Assembly (NCBI RefSeq): GCF_027497195.1 | Contig: NZ_CP114905.1 | Span: 6,645,001 to 6,709,000, forward strand | Reading direction: 5' to 3' | Source: Streptomyces sp. WMMC500 | Lineage (GTDB): Bacteria > Actinomycetota > Actinomycetes > Streptomycetales > Streptomycetaceae | DNA: 64,000 nt | Shown: positions 44,380 through 52,843 of the stretch, in pieces | Position numbering within the stretch: position 1 is the stretch's first letter | Layout of the letters: every line of letters begins with the position of its first letter | Notes under the pieces: generated by a model | Database searches by the model: none | The model's input: the letters and a program-made list of their open reading frames with translations, nothing else | What the model was told of the DNA's origin: nothing | Made by a program: the position numbers and the translations under genes

Positions 44380-44880
44380 ATGATTGTTAAAGTGATGCCT
44401 ATGTCATTCCGGCCACCAGTAGCCACCCACGTTTCCCCCGACGTGGCCGAGATCGAGCGCGCCCTCAGCCGCATCGCGTACCTGAGCGGCCGGGCCCGGC
44501 AGCACGAGCGGCTGATGGCGCTCGCGGGGGTGCCGCTGGACCGGGCGGCGGTGGCGCTGCTGCGGCAGATCGAGGACTCCGAGCCGCTGCGCCTCGGCGA
44601 GCTGGCGGACCGGCTGGGGGTCGAGGCGTCGCATGTGACGCGGCAGGTGCAGCAGTTGCAGAAGGCGGCCTACGTCTCCCGCGTCCCGGATCCGGACGAC
44701 CGCCGGGCGCAGCGCATCCAGCTCACCGAGGCCGGGCGCGAGGCGATCGGGCGCATCCGGGAGGTGGCGTGCCGGGGAATGCAGGGGGCGCTGGCGGAGT
44801 GGTCGCCGGAGGATCTGCGCCGGCTCGCGGAGCTCTTCCACCGGATGGTCGACGACTTCGTCGCGCACATCGACGAGTAG
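44380..44880 (+). CDS. MarR-family transcriptional regulator
   Basis: A 166-residue winged-helix regulator: VALLRQIEDSEPLRLGELAD, RLGVEASHVTRQVQQLQKAAYVSRVPDPDDRRAQRIQLTEAGRE. The DPDDRR wing is diagnostic of the family. It probably represses the divergent MFS exporter and itself through the TTGA/TCAA dyads. ATG codons at 44380, 44395 and 44401 are all possible starts; the first abuts the operator candidate. Confidence 0.9.
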   Translation: MIVKVMPMSFRPPVATHVSPDVAEIERALSRIAYLSGRARQHERLMALAGVPLDRAAVALLRQIEDSEPLRLGELADRLGVEASHVTRQVQQLQKAAYVSRVPDPDDRRAQRIQLTEAGREAIGRIREVACRGMQGALAEWSPEDLRRLAELFHRMVDDFVAHIDE

Positions 44881-44984
44881 CCGGCCGCGGTGGGGCGGTG
44901 CGCCGGGGCGGAGGGGTCCGGCGAGGACGGGCCCGTCGGGGGAGAGGGCTTGACGGCGTCGGGGGCCTCGGCTTCAATCCGTTA

Positions 44985-45000
44985 ATAGGTCCAGACCAAT
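44985..45000. promoter_or_regulatory. DasR-type (dre-like) site upstream of chitinase
   Basis: ATAGGTCCAGACCAAT closely matches the dre consensus and the classical chitinase promoter repeat (TGGTC-C/T-AGACCA). It lies 140 bp before the GH18 start. In streptomycetes DasR releases such sites in response to glucosamine 6-phosphate. The regulator itself is not in the window. Confidence 0.7.
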
Positions 45001-45039
45001 AGCTCACGCTCCCTCCCGTCGAGACGGCTCGATCCCCGG

Positions 45040-45064
45040 CTGTCTGTAGCTGTCTGTAGCTGTC
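45040..45064 (+). repeat. Short tandem repeat in chitinase leader
   Basis: CTGTCTGTAG occurs twice in tandem (45040-45059) followed by CTGTC (45060-45064), in the untranslated region of the chitinase gene. It could change leader length by slippage. Confidence 0.6.
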
Positions 45065-45139
45065 ATGCACGCGACATCGCCCGTGTCGGCGCCGCCCTCG
45101 TGTGACCCGGGCACCCACCCCACCGCACTGGGAGGACCC

Positions 45140-46753
45140 GTGCGTATCCGAAACCGCTTAATCGCCTACCTGAGCGCCGCGCTGCTCGCCGGCGCCGGCG
45201 CGGTGGCCCTGCCCACCACGGCGCAGGCCGCCAACCTGCTCGACGACCCGGGCTTCGAATCCGGCAGCCTGGCCGACTGGAACTGCGCCGACGGGGCCGG
45301 CTCCGTCGTGAGCAGCCCCGTCCGCAGCGGCACCAGGGCGCTCTCCGGCGCCGCGACCGCGAGCAGCAACGCCCGCTGTGCCCAGACCGTCGCCGTGCAA
45401 CCCGGCACCACGTACACCCTGTCCGGCTGGGTGCGCGGCAGCTACGTCTATCTCGGCGTGACCGGCGGCAACGCCACCTGGACGGCGTCGGCCACCAACT
45501 ACACCGAGCTGACGACGTCGTTCACCACCGGCGCCAACCAGACCACCGCCGAGGTCTACGTCCACGGCTGGTACGGCCAGGGCACCTACTACGCCGACGA
45601 CATCACCCTCGACGGCCCCGGCGGCCAGCCCGACACCGAGGCGCCCGGCGCACCGGGCACCCCCCGCGTCACCGGCACCGGCGCCACCTCCGTCTCGCTC
45701 GCCTGGGACGCCGCCACCGACAACGTCGGCGTCACGGGCTACGACGTCTACCGCGACGGCACCCTGGCCACCACGGTGACCGGCACCACCGCCACCGTCA
45801 CCGGGCTCACCCCGAGCACCGAGTACGCCTTCACCGTCCGTGCCAAGGACCGGGCCGGCAACGCCTCGCCGCTCACCGCCGCGGTGCGGGCCACGACCGA
45901 CGAGGACGGCGGCGGCAACGCCTTCGTCCAGGCGGCCCCGTACCTCTACCTGGGCTGGGGCGACCCGCCGAGCCCGACCGAGGTGATGAGCGCGACCGGC
46001 ATCAAGTGGTACACGATGGCGTTCATCCTGGCCCAGAACGGCTGCAACCCGGCGTGGGACAGCCAGCGTCCGCTCACCGGCGGCCAGGACCAGGCCGCCA
46101 TCAACGCCATCCGCGCGGCCGGCGGCGACGTCGTCCCCTCCATCGGCGGCTGGAGCGGCAACAAGCTCGGCCCCAACTGCGGCACGGCCGAGGCGCTGGC
46201 CGGCGCCTACCAGAAGGTGATCGACGCCTACGACCTGAACGCGATCGACGTCGACATCGAGAACACCGACGAGTTCGAGAACCCGACGGTGCAGGACCGC
46301 ATCCTGAACGCGCTCAAGATCGTCAAGCAGAACAACCCCGGGCTGCGGACCATCCTCACCTTCCCCACGCTCAACACCGGCCCCAACTCCTGGGGCAACC
46401 GTCTGATCGAGCGGGCCCACGCCCTCCAGGCGGACATCGACAACTTCACCATCATGCCGTTCAACTTCGGCGGTCACGCGGACATGTACGGCAACACCGT
46501 CCGCGCCACCGAGGGGCTGAAGGCCAAGCTCACCTCCGTCTTCGGCTGGACCGATGCGGAGGCGTACGCCCACATCGGCATTTCGGGCATGAACAACAAC
46601 AGTGACGTGGGCGAGGTCACCACGCCGCAGATCTGGACCCAGATCCGCGACTGGGCCAACTCCCACGACATCGGCCGGCTGGCCTTCTGGTCGGTCAACC
46701 GCGACCGTCCGAACTGGGAGTTCACCCGCATCACCGCCGGCTTCACCGGCTGA
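45140..46753 (+). CDS. Secreted GH18 chitinase with N-terminal CBM and Fn3 domain
   Basis: A 537-residue exported enzyme. The Sec signal ends at AQA-A (about residue 31). A carbohydrate-binding beta-sandwich lies at about 32-160 ([16 protein letters not shown]), a fibronectin type III domain at about 170-253 ([21 protein letters not shown]), and a GH18 barrel from about 260. The catalytic motif is AIDVDIEN with Asp370, Asp372 and the proton donor Glu374. The GTG start at 45140 has GGAGGA 4 bases upstream. The barrel is of the bacterial type lacking the insertion domain. It degrades chitin; a DasR-like box lies upstream. Confidence 0.93.
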   Translation: MRIRNRLIAYLSAALLAGAGAVALPTTAQAANLLDDPGFESGSLADWNCADGAGSVVSSPVRSGTRALSGAATASSNARCAQTVAVQPGTTYTLSGWVRGSYVYLGVTGGNATWTASATNYTELTTSFTTGANQTTAEVYVHGWYGQGTYYADDITLDGPGGQPDTEAPGAPGTPRVTGTGATSVSLAWDAATDNVGVTGYDVYRDGTLATTVTGTTATVTGLTPSTEYAFTVRAKDRAGNASPLTAAVRATTDEDGGGNAFVQAAPYLYLGWGDPPSPTEVMSATGIKWYTMAFILAQNGCNPAWDSQRPLTGGQDQAAINAIRAAGGDVVPSIGGWSGNKLGPNCGTAEALAGAYQKVIDAYDLNAIDVDIENTDEFENPTVQDRILNALKIVKQNNPGLRTILTFPTLNTGPNSWGNRLIERAHALQADIDNFTIMPFNFGGHADMYGNTVRATEGLKAKLTSVFGWTDAEAYAHIGISGMNNNSDVGEVTTPQIWTQIRDWANSHDIGRLAFWSVNRDRPNWEFTRITAGFTG

Positions 46754-46780
46754 CCACCCGCGCGCCGCTACGAGTGCGCC

Positions 46781-46810
46781 GGCACCCCCGGGGCCCGCTC
46801 CGGGGGTGTC
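46781..46810 (+). terminator. Terminator of the chitinase gene
   Basis: Stem GGCACCCCCGG (46781-46791) with CCGGGGGTGTC (46800-46810; one G-T pair), loop of 8 nt, 27 bp after the chitinase stop. Faces the leftward HMA gene and may serve both. Confidence 0.65.
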
Positions 46811-46892
46811 CCGGCGTCCGAGGCGTCCGAGGCGACCGCGGTGTCGGCGGCGTCGGCCGGGCGGCGGCGGTGAGGATGCGGAGGGGCACGTG

Positions 46893-47132
46893 CTAACTCC
46901 GTGGTGTCGTGGGTCGTTCGGCCGGGGGCGGGCCCGGCGTGTAGCCGGCTTCCTCGACGGCGGCGTGGATGTCCGCCTCCGGCACCGGACGGTCCGCCCG
47001 TACGACGACGGTCTCGGCCGCTATGTCCACGCGCACGTCCGTGACGCCCGGGACGCGGCCGATCTCCTCGCCGACGATTGCCGCGCAGTGACCGCACACC
47101 ATGCCCAGCACGGTGTGACGCGACTCGATCAC
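46893..47132 (-). CDS. Heavy-metal-associated (HMA) domain protein, copper-chaperone-like
   Basis: A 79-residue protein with the metal-binding loop MVCGHC (MxCxxC) and an HMA ferredoxin-like pattern (VGEEIGRVPGVTDVRVDIAA, ADIHAAVEEAGYTP). It would bind Cu(I) or another soft metal in the cytoplasm. The GTG start at 47132 overlaps the stop of the SnoaL-like gene (GTGA). No copper ATPase is adjacent. Pairing with a SnoaL-fold protein under an apparent TetR operator is unusual. Confidence 0.83.
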   Translation of the reverse strand: MIESRHTVLGMVCGHCAAIVGEEIGRVPGVTDVRVDIAAETVVVRADRPVPEADIHAAVEEAGYTPGPPPAERPTTPRS

Positions 47133-47578
47133 GAGCCGTCCCCCTCCTCGCCCGCTTCTTCCGCGGGCGTGCCGTCCCCGTCCGTCCCCGGGGTCCTGAC
47201 GGTCCTGCTGAGCTGGTGGGTCCGGCGTATCCGGCCGTCCGGGGCCAGCTCGCCGAAGAGATGGACCTCCGTGCCGGTGCACCGGCCCCTGCGGTCCGTG
47301 GCGTGAATCGTGAAGCGGGCGGCTATCCGATCGCCGTCCCGCAGCGCCTCGTGCACCTCGAAGGCGAAGTCCGAGAGGTTCTTGCGGACCGGGCGGATGT
47401 GCGCCACCAGCCGCGCCCGGTCGATGCGGATCCCGTCGGCCGTCTGCACGATGTCCGGTGTGTAGTAGCGGTCGACCACCGGGCCGGGGTCACCGTCGTC
47501 CGCCGTGACCTCCCGCGTGAAGGAGGTGAAGAACTCGGCCACGAAGCGGCGGGCGTCGGTCGTCTCACGGGCCGTCAT
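47129..47578 (-). CDS. SnoaL/NTF2-like protein
   Basis: A 149-residue protein of the NTF2/SnoaL cone fold: FVAEFFTSFTREVTADDGDP, VVDRYYTPDIVQTADGIRID, LSDFAFEVHEALRDGDRIAARFTIHATDRRG. Family members are small polyketide cyclases, isomerases or ligand-binding proteins; which applies here is unknown. The last about 20 residues are acidic and disordered. It precedes the HMA gene with a 4-bp overlap and is divergent from a TetR gene across a 35-bp palindrome. Confidence 0.75.
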   Translation of the reverse strand: MTARETTDARRFVAEFFTSFTREVTADDGDPGPVVDRYYTPDIVQTADGIRIDRARLVAHIRPVRKNLSDFAFEVHEALRDGDRIAARFTIHATDRRGRCTGTEVHLFGELAPDGRIRRTHQLSRTVRTPGTDGDGTPAEEAGEEGDGS

Positions 47579-47633
47579 GTCGCTCCCCCCGTCGCGGGAC
47601 GAGCCCGCGCACCACTGCGAAGTAGCACCCGCG

Positions 47634-47668
47634 GGCGCTATCTCTTACACTCCGTAAGATATAGCGCC
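47634..47668. promoter_or_regulatory. Large TetR operator palindrome
   Basis: Left arm GGCGCTATCTCTTAC (47634-47648) and right arm GTAAGATATAGCGCC (47654-47668) are complementary at 14 of 15 positions, with a 5-bp spacer ACTCC. It lies between the divergent SnoaL-like and TetR genes and is the probable site of autoregulation. Confidence 0.75.
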
Positions 47669-47689
47669 GAACTAACTTTGACAAGGTGT

Positions 47690-48319
47690 ATGACTTTGCC
47701 GTCCAAGGGATCCAGGGAACCCACGGAGTCCGCGGGAGACCGCCCGGCCCCGCGCCGCCGCCGCGCCGATGCCGAGCGCAGCCGCTCCGCCATCGTCGAC
47801 GCCGCGGTCCGGCTGCTCGGCGAGCGGCCGGAGGCCAGCGTCGAGGCCATCGCCGCCGCCGCGGGCGTCACCCGCCAGACCGTCTACGCCCACTACCCGT
47901 CGCGCAACGAGGTGCTCACCGCCGTCTTCGACCGCCTCACCGCGGAGACCGGCGCCGCGCTCGACGCCGCGCGCCTCGACGAACTCCCCGCCGCCACCGG
48001 CCTGCTGCGGCTGCTCGACGTGAGCTGGGAGATCGCCGACCGCTACCCCGGCCTCCGGCACACCGAGCCGCCCCCCGCCGACCGCCGGCAGGAGGCGGAA
48101 CAGCACCGGCCGATCACCGACCGGCTGGAGCGGATCGCCCGCCGCGGCCAGGAGTCGGGGGAGTTCGACCGCGACGCCGACCCCCGCTGGCTCGCCGCCG
48201 CCACCGTCGCCCTCGGCCACGCGGCGGGGGCGGAGGTCGCCGCCGGCCGGATGACCCCGGCCGCCGCGGCGAAAGAGCTGCGCAAGGGGGTGCTGCGGCT
48301 GTACGGGGCCGAGGCGTAG
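47690..48319 (+). CDS. TetR-family transcriptional regulator
   Basis: A 209-residue regulator. The HTH reads AIVDAAVRLLGERPEASVEAIAAAAGVTRQTVYAHYPSRNEVLTAVFDRL (about 33-82), with a helical ligand-binding C-terminus. It is divergent from the SnoaL-HMA pair, and a 35-bp palindrome occupies the gap, so it most likely represses both directions until a ligand binds. The ATG at 47690 has AAGG 4 bases upstream. Confidence 0.9.
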   Translation: MTLPSKGSREPTESAGDRPAPRRRRADAERSRSAIVDAAVRLLGERPEASVEAIAAAAGVTRQTVYAHYPSRNEVLTAVFDRLTAETGAALDAARLDELPAATGLLRLLDVSWEIADRYPGLRHTEPPPADRRQEAEQHRPITDRLERIARRGQESGEFDRDADPRWLAAATVALGHAAGAEVAAGRMTPAAAAKELRKGVLRLYGAEA

Positions 48320-48582
48320 ACCGGGGCTGTGGCCGAGGCGGAGGCCCGGGCAGAGACAGAGGCAGAGACAGAGAAAGACGCCGAGGCCGAGGCGGAGTCA
48401 CGGGCGTAGGCCCGGGCGGGGCTCTGGCGCCCCGGCCCGGGCCCGGCCGAACCCCACGCCGACCGGGCCCGGCCGCGGGGCCGGGTCCCCTCATTCCGGC
48501 CCGGCCCCGCGCGACGCCCTCGGCGGTGCGCTGCCGCAGCACCGCCGAGGGGCGCCCGGCCCCGCCCCCCGCGGGACCGCGG
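48320..48582. other. Intergenic low-complexity stretch
   Basis: About 260 bp between the converging TetR and LPMO genes. It begins with GA-rich microrepeats (GCAGAGACAGAGGCAGAGACAG, shortened here) and continues with very GC-rich palindromic words (CCCGGGCCCGG) that can form hairpins and probably act as a bidirectional terminator. No gene is recognised. Confidence 0.5.
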
Positions 48583-49599
48583 TCAGCCCTGCTGCCTCGC
48601 CGGACCGTTCCGCCGCTGGTTGTACACCAGCGCCCCGCCGGCGAAGATCACCGCGCCCACACCCGCCAGCGCCGCGGGCAGCACCGGCGACGAGTCGTCG
48701 GACGCGGCGGCCAGGTTCGAGTCACCCGCGTCCAGCGTCTCCACGGCCTGCGTCTGCCCGCTGTGCGTGCCGTGGTCGCCGTGCGCGCCCTTGACCGGGT
48801 CGGCCTTGGTGTTCTCCTGGTCCGCGCCCAGCGCCTGGACCTCGTCCGCCGACAGCGCGCCCGGCGTCAGGCCGGTGACCTGGCCGTTGCCGCCGTCGAA
48901 GACGACGTCGGAGCAGGAGAAGAAGTTCTCCTGGCTGTCCGAGCGGATCCACTGGACGAACAGCATGTGCTGCCCACTGCGCTGCGGGAGTTGCAGGTCC
49001 CAGTAGTAGTGCCCGCCGTCCGAGCCCGCGCCCCCCGCCTGCGGCGGGTTGGTGACCGTCTGCAGGTGCGTCAGGTCGCCCCAGGACAGCGCCCCGGACG
49101 GGCTCCAGCCGTTGTTGGTGATGTACACCTCGAACCGGCCGGGGTGGTGCGCCCAGTTGCTGTACTCGAGCTTGATGTTCGAGCCGGAGGTGAGGTGGGT
49201 GACCGGCCAGTCGGTGCGGGCCGCGTTGTACGGCGAGAAGTTGTACGGGCTGCGGTCGCCGGCGCTGCAGAGCTTGCCGTCCGCCACGTAGCCCTGGCCG
49301 CGCCCGCCGGCGTTGGAGTCCAGCACGGCGAACCAGTTGTACAGCGGCGTCGTGCCGGCGGACTGCACCGCCGCCTTGCACGCCGGGTTCTGCGGCATCT
49401 GCGTGGAGCTGTTCGCGAGCAGGTCCTTGTAGCACAGGAACGTACGCGAGCCGGGCACCATCGCGACGCCGTGGGCCGACGCGGGCGTCGGCACCGCCAG
49501 CGCGGCGGTCGCGACGCCCGCGACCCCGGCGAGTGCGAGCGTGCGCCGGAGGCGGAGTGATCTTCCGGCGCGGACGAGTCGTTGGACAGCCATGGTCAT
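48583..49599 (-). CDS. AA10 lytic polysaccharide monooxygenase, C-terminally anchored
   Basis: A 338-residue exported copper enzyme. The signal peptide ends ASA, exposing His43 (HGVAMVPGSRTF), the N-terminal copper ligand of the LPMO histidine brace; the second His is in NWAHHPGRFEVYIT. The catalytic domain runs to about residue 235 (FFSCSDVVFD). A linker (GAHGDHGTHSGQTQ) leads to a C-terminal membrane helix (VLPAALAGVGAVIFAGGALVY) and a short basic tail, so the enzyme is probably cell-attached. Activity on cellulose or chitin is inferred. AAGGAG precedes the ATG; the second ATG (49593) is an alternative with better spacing. A CebR box lies upstream. Confidence 0.9.
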   Translation of the reverse strand: MTMAVQRLVRAGRSLRLRRTLALAGVAGVATAALAVPTPASAHGVAMVPGSRTFLCYKDLLANSSTQMPQNPACKAAVQSAGTTPLYNWFAVLDSNAGGRGQGYVADGKLCSAGDRSPYNFSPYNAARTDWPVTHLTSGSNIKLEYSNWAHHPGRFEVYITNNGWSPSGALSWGDLTHLQTVTNPPQAGGAGSDGGHYYWDLQLPQRSGQHMLFVQWIRSDSQENFFSCSDVVFDGGNGQVTGLTPGALSADEVQALGADQENTKADPVKGAHGDHGTHSGQTQAVETLDAGDSNLAAASDDSSPVLPAALAGVGAVIFAGGALVYNQRRNGPARQQG

Positions 49600-49738
49600 G
49601 GTCTCCTTCGGGTTCCCTGAGCGCTGACGCGAGAGCCCGCGACCTCGGTGCGCGTGACGGGCCGCCGGGCCGTCCCGGGGCCCGGGTGGCCGGCGACCGA
49701 CCTGGCAGGGGGTCTCACGGTCGTCGTGAACAGGTCAA

Positions 49739-49752
49739 TGGGAGCGCTCCCA
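49739..49752. promoter_or_regulatory. CebR-type operator upstream of LPMO
   Basis: TGGGAGCGCTCCCA, an exact match to the CebR box that controls cellulose-utilisation genes in Streptomyces. It lies 140 bp before the LPMO start and 139 bp before the divergent HAD gene. CebR repression relieved by cello-oligosaccharides is the expected control. Confidence 0.85.
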
Positions 49753-49890
49753 ATGACGGTAGCGCGGTATTTCACGGCTGTAAACGGAACGCACACCGGT
49801 CCGGCGACTTCTCTTCTCTCCTCCGGGCATGGGCCGGGCGGGGCCCGTTGTTGTCGATCTCGACAGGCCCGCCGTGAACAGGAGACAGAC

Positions 49891-50583
49891 ATGCCCGAGA
49901 TCCGCGACGCCGAGATCGTCGTCTTCGACGTCCTCGGCACGCTCGTCGACGAACCCGGCGGGCTGCGCGCGGAGATCCGCGCCGCAGCGCCCGCGGCCGA
50001 CGACGCGGCGGCCGACGACCTCCTCGCGCTGTGGCAGGGGCACGTCGAGGCCGAGCAGGCGCGGATGGCCCGGGGGCAGCGCCCGTACGCCGACAGCGAG
50101 ACCGTCGACCGCGAAGCAGCCGAACTCGTCGCCGAACGCGCCGGCGTCACCGACCCCGCGGCCGTCGCCCGGCTGGCCACCGCCACCCGCCGGCTCCCCC
50201 CGTGGCCCGACTCCGCCGCCGGACTCGACCGCGTCGCCCGGCACTTCCCGGTGGCCGGGCTCTCCAACGCCGCGGGACCCGCGCTGCTCCGGCTCGCCGC
50301 GCACGGCGGGCTGCGCTGGCACCAGGCCCTGTCGGGCGCGGCGGTACGGGCCTACAAGCCGGCGCCGGAGGTCTACCGGCTCGCCGCCGAGGCCGCCGAC
50401 TGCCCGCCCGAGCGGGTGCTGATGGTCGCCGCGCACGCCTGGGACCTGCGGGCGGCGCGGGAGAACGGCCTGCGGACGGCGTACGTCCCGCGGCCGGTCG
50501 GCGATCCGCCGGCGGAGACCGACGCGTTCGACTGGCACTTCGACGGTCTCGACGGTCTCGTGGAGGCCCTGACGGCGCAGTAG
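49891..50583 (+). CDS. HAD-superfamily hydrolase (haloacid dehalogenase type II-like)
   Basis: A 230-residue cytoplasmic enzyme. HAD motif I is VVFDVLGTLVD (nucleophile Asp14), motif II GLSNAAGP, motif III Lys in RAYKPAPEVYRLAAEA, and motif IV region MVAAHAWDLRAARENGLRTAYV. The VLGTL and AHAWDL forms match L-2-haloacid dehalogenase-like members rather than phosphoglycolate phosphatases. The natural substrate is unknown. AGGAGA lies 6 bases before the ATG. It is divergent from the LPMO gene. Confidence 0.87.
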   Translation: MPEIRDAEIVVFDVLGTLVDEPGGLRAEIRAAAPAADDAAADDLLALWQGHVEAEQARMARGQRPYADSETVDREAAELVAERAGVTDPAAVARLATATRRLPPWPDSAAGLDRVARHFPVAGLSNAAGPALLRLAAHGGLRWHQALSGAAVRAYKPAPEVYRLAAEAADCPPERVLMVAAHAWDLRAARENGLRTAYVPRPVGDPPAETDAFDWHFDGLDGLVEALTAQ

Positions 50584-50856
50584 GGAGTACGGCGCGGCCG
50601 GCTCTCCGGACGGTCACAGCCGCCCCATCCGCCCCACCCGGCACACCCTCCCCAACGAGGGGCGCGCGGCGCGCGCCGTGCTCCCGGGCGCGTACGGCTA
50701 GGCCGGCTTCCGCCTGTTCGGCGGGGCCGCGATGGGCCACGATCTTCCCGGCGGCCGAAGTGCCCGCCGGGGGGCGGGTGTTCCGGGACCCCTCCCGGCT
50801 CCGGTGCCCAAGGATGGGAGACGGCCGCCGGTGGCTCGCCCGAGAAAGGGATCACG

Positions 50857-52761
50857 ATGGAAGCGTTTCCTCCGATGCCCAGCGAGCCGCCCTCCGGATC
50901 CGGGCAGCCCTCCGAACCGGGACGGCCTTCCGGAGCCGAGCGGCCGTCCGGCCCCGGGCAGCCGTCCGACTCCGGGCAGACGCCTACCGAGCCCGAGATG
51001 CTGGTGTACGAGCCCGCCCGCCCGGTGTTCGAGTTCGCGCCCGTGCCCGTACGCCCCCGTGACCCGTACGCCGTCGGGCTCGCCAACGCCTCGCTGCTGG
51101 GCATCGGTTACGGGATGCTCCGCCGGCCGCGCCTGGCCGTCGGCGCCGCGGGCGTGTCGGTCGTGCTCGTCATCCTGCTGGCGACGGCCGGACGGAACGT
51201 GTGGTTCCAGGCCGTCGTGCTGGCGTGGTGGATCGCCGTCACGGTGCACGGCTGGTACCTCGCCGGCGGCCGCCTGCCCCGCCGCGCCACCGCCGCGCCC
51301 CAGTCGTCGCAGGCCGTGGAGCCGTCGCAGGCCACGGAGGCGTCCCAGACCCCGGAGCCGTCGCACACCGTCGCGGCGGCGCACGCCGCGGAGCCCGTAC
51401 CGGCCGACGCGCCCCCCGGGCCGCCACCGCCCCCCGCACCTCCCGCGCCCCCTGCCCTCCCCGTCAACGCACGCCGCGACCGCCTGGTCGCCCTCCTCGT
51501 CGCCGCCCCCGTCATCCTCGCCTGCACCGCCCTGCGCCTCGACGCCTCCCGGATCGAGGGCAACGCCGCCGACGCCCACCGCGCCGACAAGTGCGCCGAG
51601 GCCGTCTCCGACCTCGACGGCCTCTGGTTCGGCCACCGCCTCGCCGACGCCCCGCTGACGGCCCGTGCCGAGGAGAGCACCGAGGCGTGCGAGCTGCTGC
51701 TGAAGGCCGAGCGCCAGGCGGCCGGCGACCGCGTACGCGGCGCCCGTACGCTCAAGGCGTACGCCGAACACCCCGGCGCGCTCTGGGACGGCGCCGCCGA
51801 CCAGCGGGCCGACCTCCTCCTCGCCGAGGCGCGGGACGAGCTGGAGGCCGGACTGACCGGTGACACCGACGCGCTGAGCGCGGGTTTCGGCCATCTCTCC
51901 ACGGTCCTCGACGAGTTCGACGGCGGCGACGACAGCGGCGGTGAGGACCGCGGCGGCGACGTGGACGACCGGCTCGACGAGTTCCTCGGCGCGCTGCCCA
52001 CCGACGACGCCTGCCAGACCAAGGAGGTCACCGACTGGCTCGGCGCATACGAGGCCGGCGACGACGGGCTGGCGCGCGCCGCCGACGTCGTCCCCGAGGT
52101 CGCGCCCGCCGCCATGGTCGACTGCGGCGACAAGCTGATGGCGGACGACACCTGGAAGCAGGCCCGCACCCAGTACGAGCAACTCCTCGACGAATACCCC
52201 GACCACGAGCTGGCCGGCGCCGCCGAGGCCGGCGTCGAGCGCGCGGATCTGGCCATCCAGCTCGACAAGGTACGCGGACTGCTGGAGCCGGGCCCGTACG
52301 GCGAGAAGCCCGGCTACTGCGACAACCCGGCCCCGTACCGCGGCGCCAAGGCCTACCGCGGCGACGGCCCGCACCGCGCGATGCTCATCGGCCAGAGCAA
52401 GCACCGCGCGAAGCTGCCGTCCTCCTGGCTGGCGAAGGACCCGAAGGACGCGGTGGCGATCATCTGCGCGGGCGGCTCGAAGCACGGCGCCACGGTGGCG
52501 AACTGCCCGTACGAGTCCGACCTGGCCGTCGGCGGGGTCCAGAACGTGGCGTTCAAGAACCGCGAGATCCCGGTCCGGGTCTACGAGCTGCGCACCGGCA
52601 AGCTGGCGAAGAAGACCACCGTGGAGATCGGCGGCTCCAGTTGCCCGGCCGTGCTGGAGTACACGTACTACGGCGTCGACGCCGGCCCGCCGTCCGAGGT
52701 CTACGTCACGTCCTCGGAGTCCGACGTGCGCGCGGGCTACGAGTCGCTGATCTATCCGTGA
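50857..52761 (+). CDS. Membrane protein of unknown function
   Basis: A 634-residue protein. An N-terminal Pro/Ser/Gly-rich segment has repeated PSGxGQPS units (about 10-42). Two adjacent membrane helices follow (LAVGAAGVSVVLVILLATA and WFQAVVLAWWIAVTVHGWYL, about 83-125), then an Ala/Pro/Ser-rich linker with PSQ/SHT repeats, a third helix (LVALLVAAPVILACTALRL, about 213-231) and a large soluble part. That part has helical-repeat character (WKQARTQYEQLLDEYPDHEL is TPR-like) and paired Cys residues that could form disulfides outside the cell. Related proteins occur in Streptomyces as conserved hypotheticals. No operon partner. Confidence 0.7.
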   Translation: MEAFPPMPSEPPSGSGQPSEPGRPSGAERPSGPGQPSDSGQTPTEPEMLVYEPARPVFEFAPVPVRPRDPYAVGLANASLLGIGYGMLRRPRLAVGAAGVSVVLVILLATAGRNVWFQAVVLAWWIAVTVHGWYLAGGRLPRRATAAPQSSQAVEPSQATEASQTPEPSHTVAAAHAAEPVPADAPPGPPPPPAPPAPPALPVNARRDRLVALLVAAPVILACTALRLDASRIEGNAADAHRADKCAEAVSDLDGLWFGHRLADAPLTARAEESTEACELLLKAERQAAGDRVRGARTLKAYAEHPGALWDGAADQRADLLLAEARDELEAGLTGDTDALSAGFGHLSTVLDEFDGGDDSGGEDRGGDVDDRLDEFLGALPTDDACQTKEVTDWLGAYEAGDDGLARAADVVPEVAPAAMVDCGDKLMADDTWKQARTQYEQLLDEYPDHELAGAAEAGVERADLAIQLDKVRGLLEPGPYGEKPGYCDNPAPYRGAKAYRGDGPHRAMLIGQSKHRAKLPSSWLAKDPKDAVAIICAGGSKHGATVANCPYESDLAVGGVQNVAFKNREIPVRVYELRTGKLAKKTTVEIGGSSCPAVLEYTYYGVDAGPPSEVYVTSSESDVRAGYESLIYP

Positions 52762-52776
52762 GGAACCACCCCTGAG

Positions 52777-52825
52777 AGCCGGGGCCGGTCCGGGTCGGTG
52801 GCGGCCGACCCGGACCGGCCCGGCT
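52777..52825. terminator. Bidirectional terminator between converging genes
   Basis: A 21-bp stem with one bulged G. Bases 52777-52798 (AGCCGGGGCCGGTCC...) pair with 52805-52825 (...GGACCGGCCCGGCT) around a 6-nt loop. It lies between the stops of the rightward membrane-protein gene (52761) and the leftward GH6 gene (52844). Confidence 0.85.
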
Positions 52826-52843
52826 GAACAGCCGGCGGGGGAC

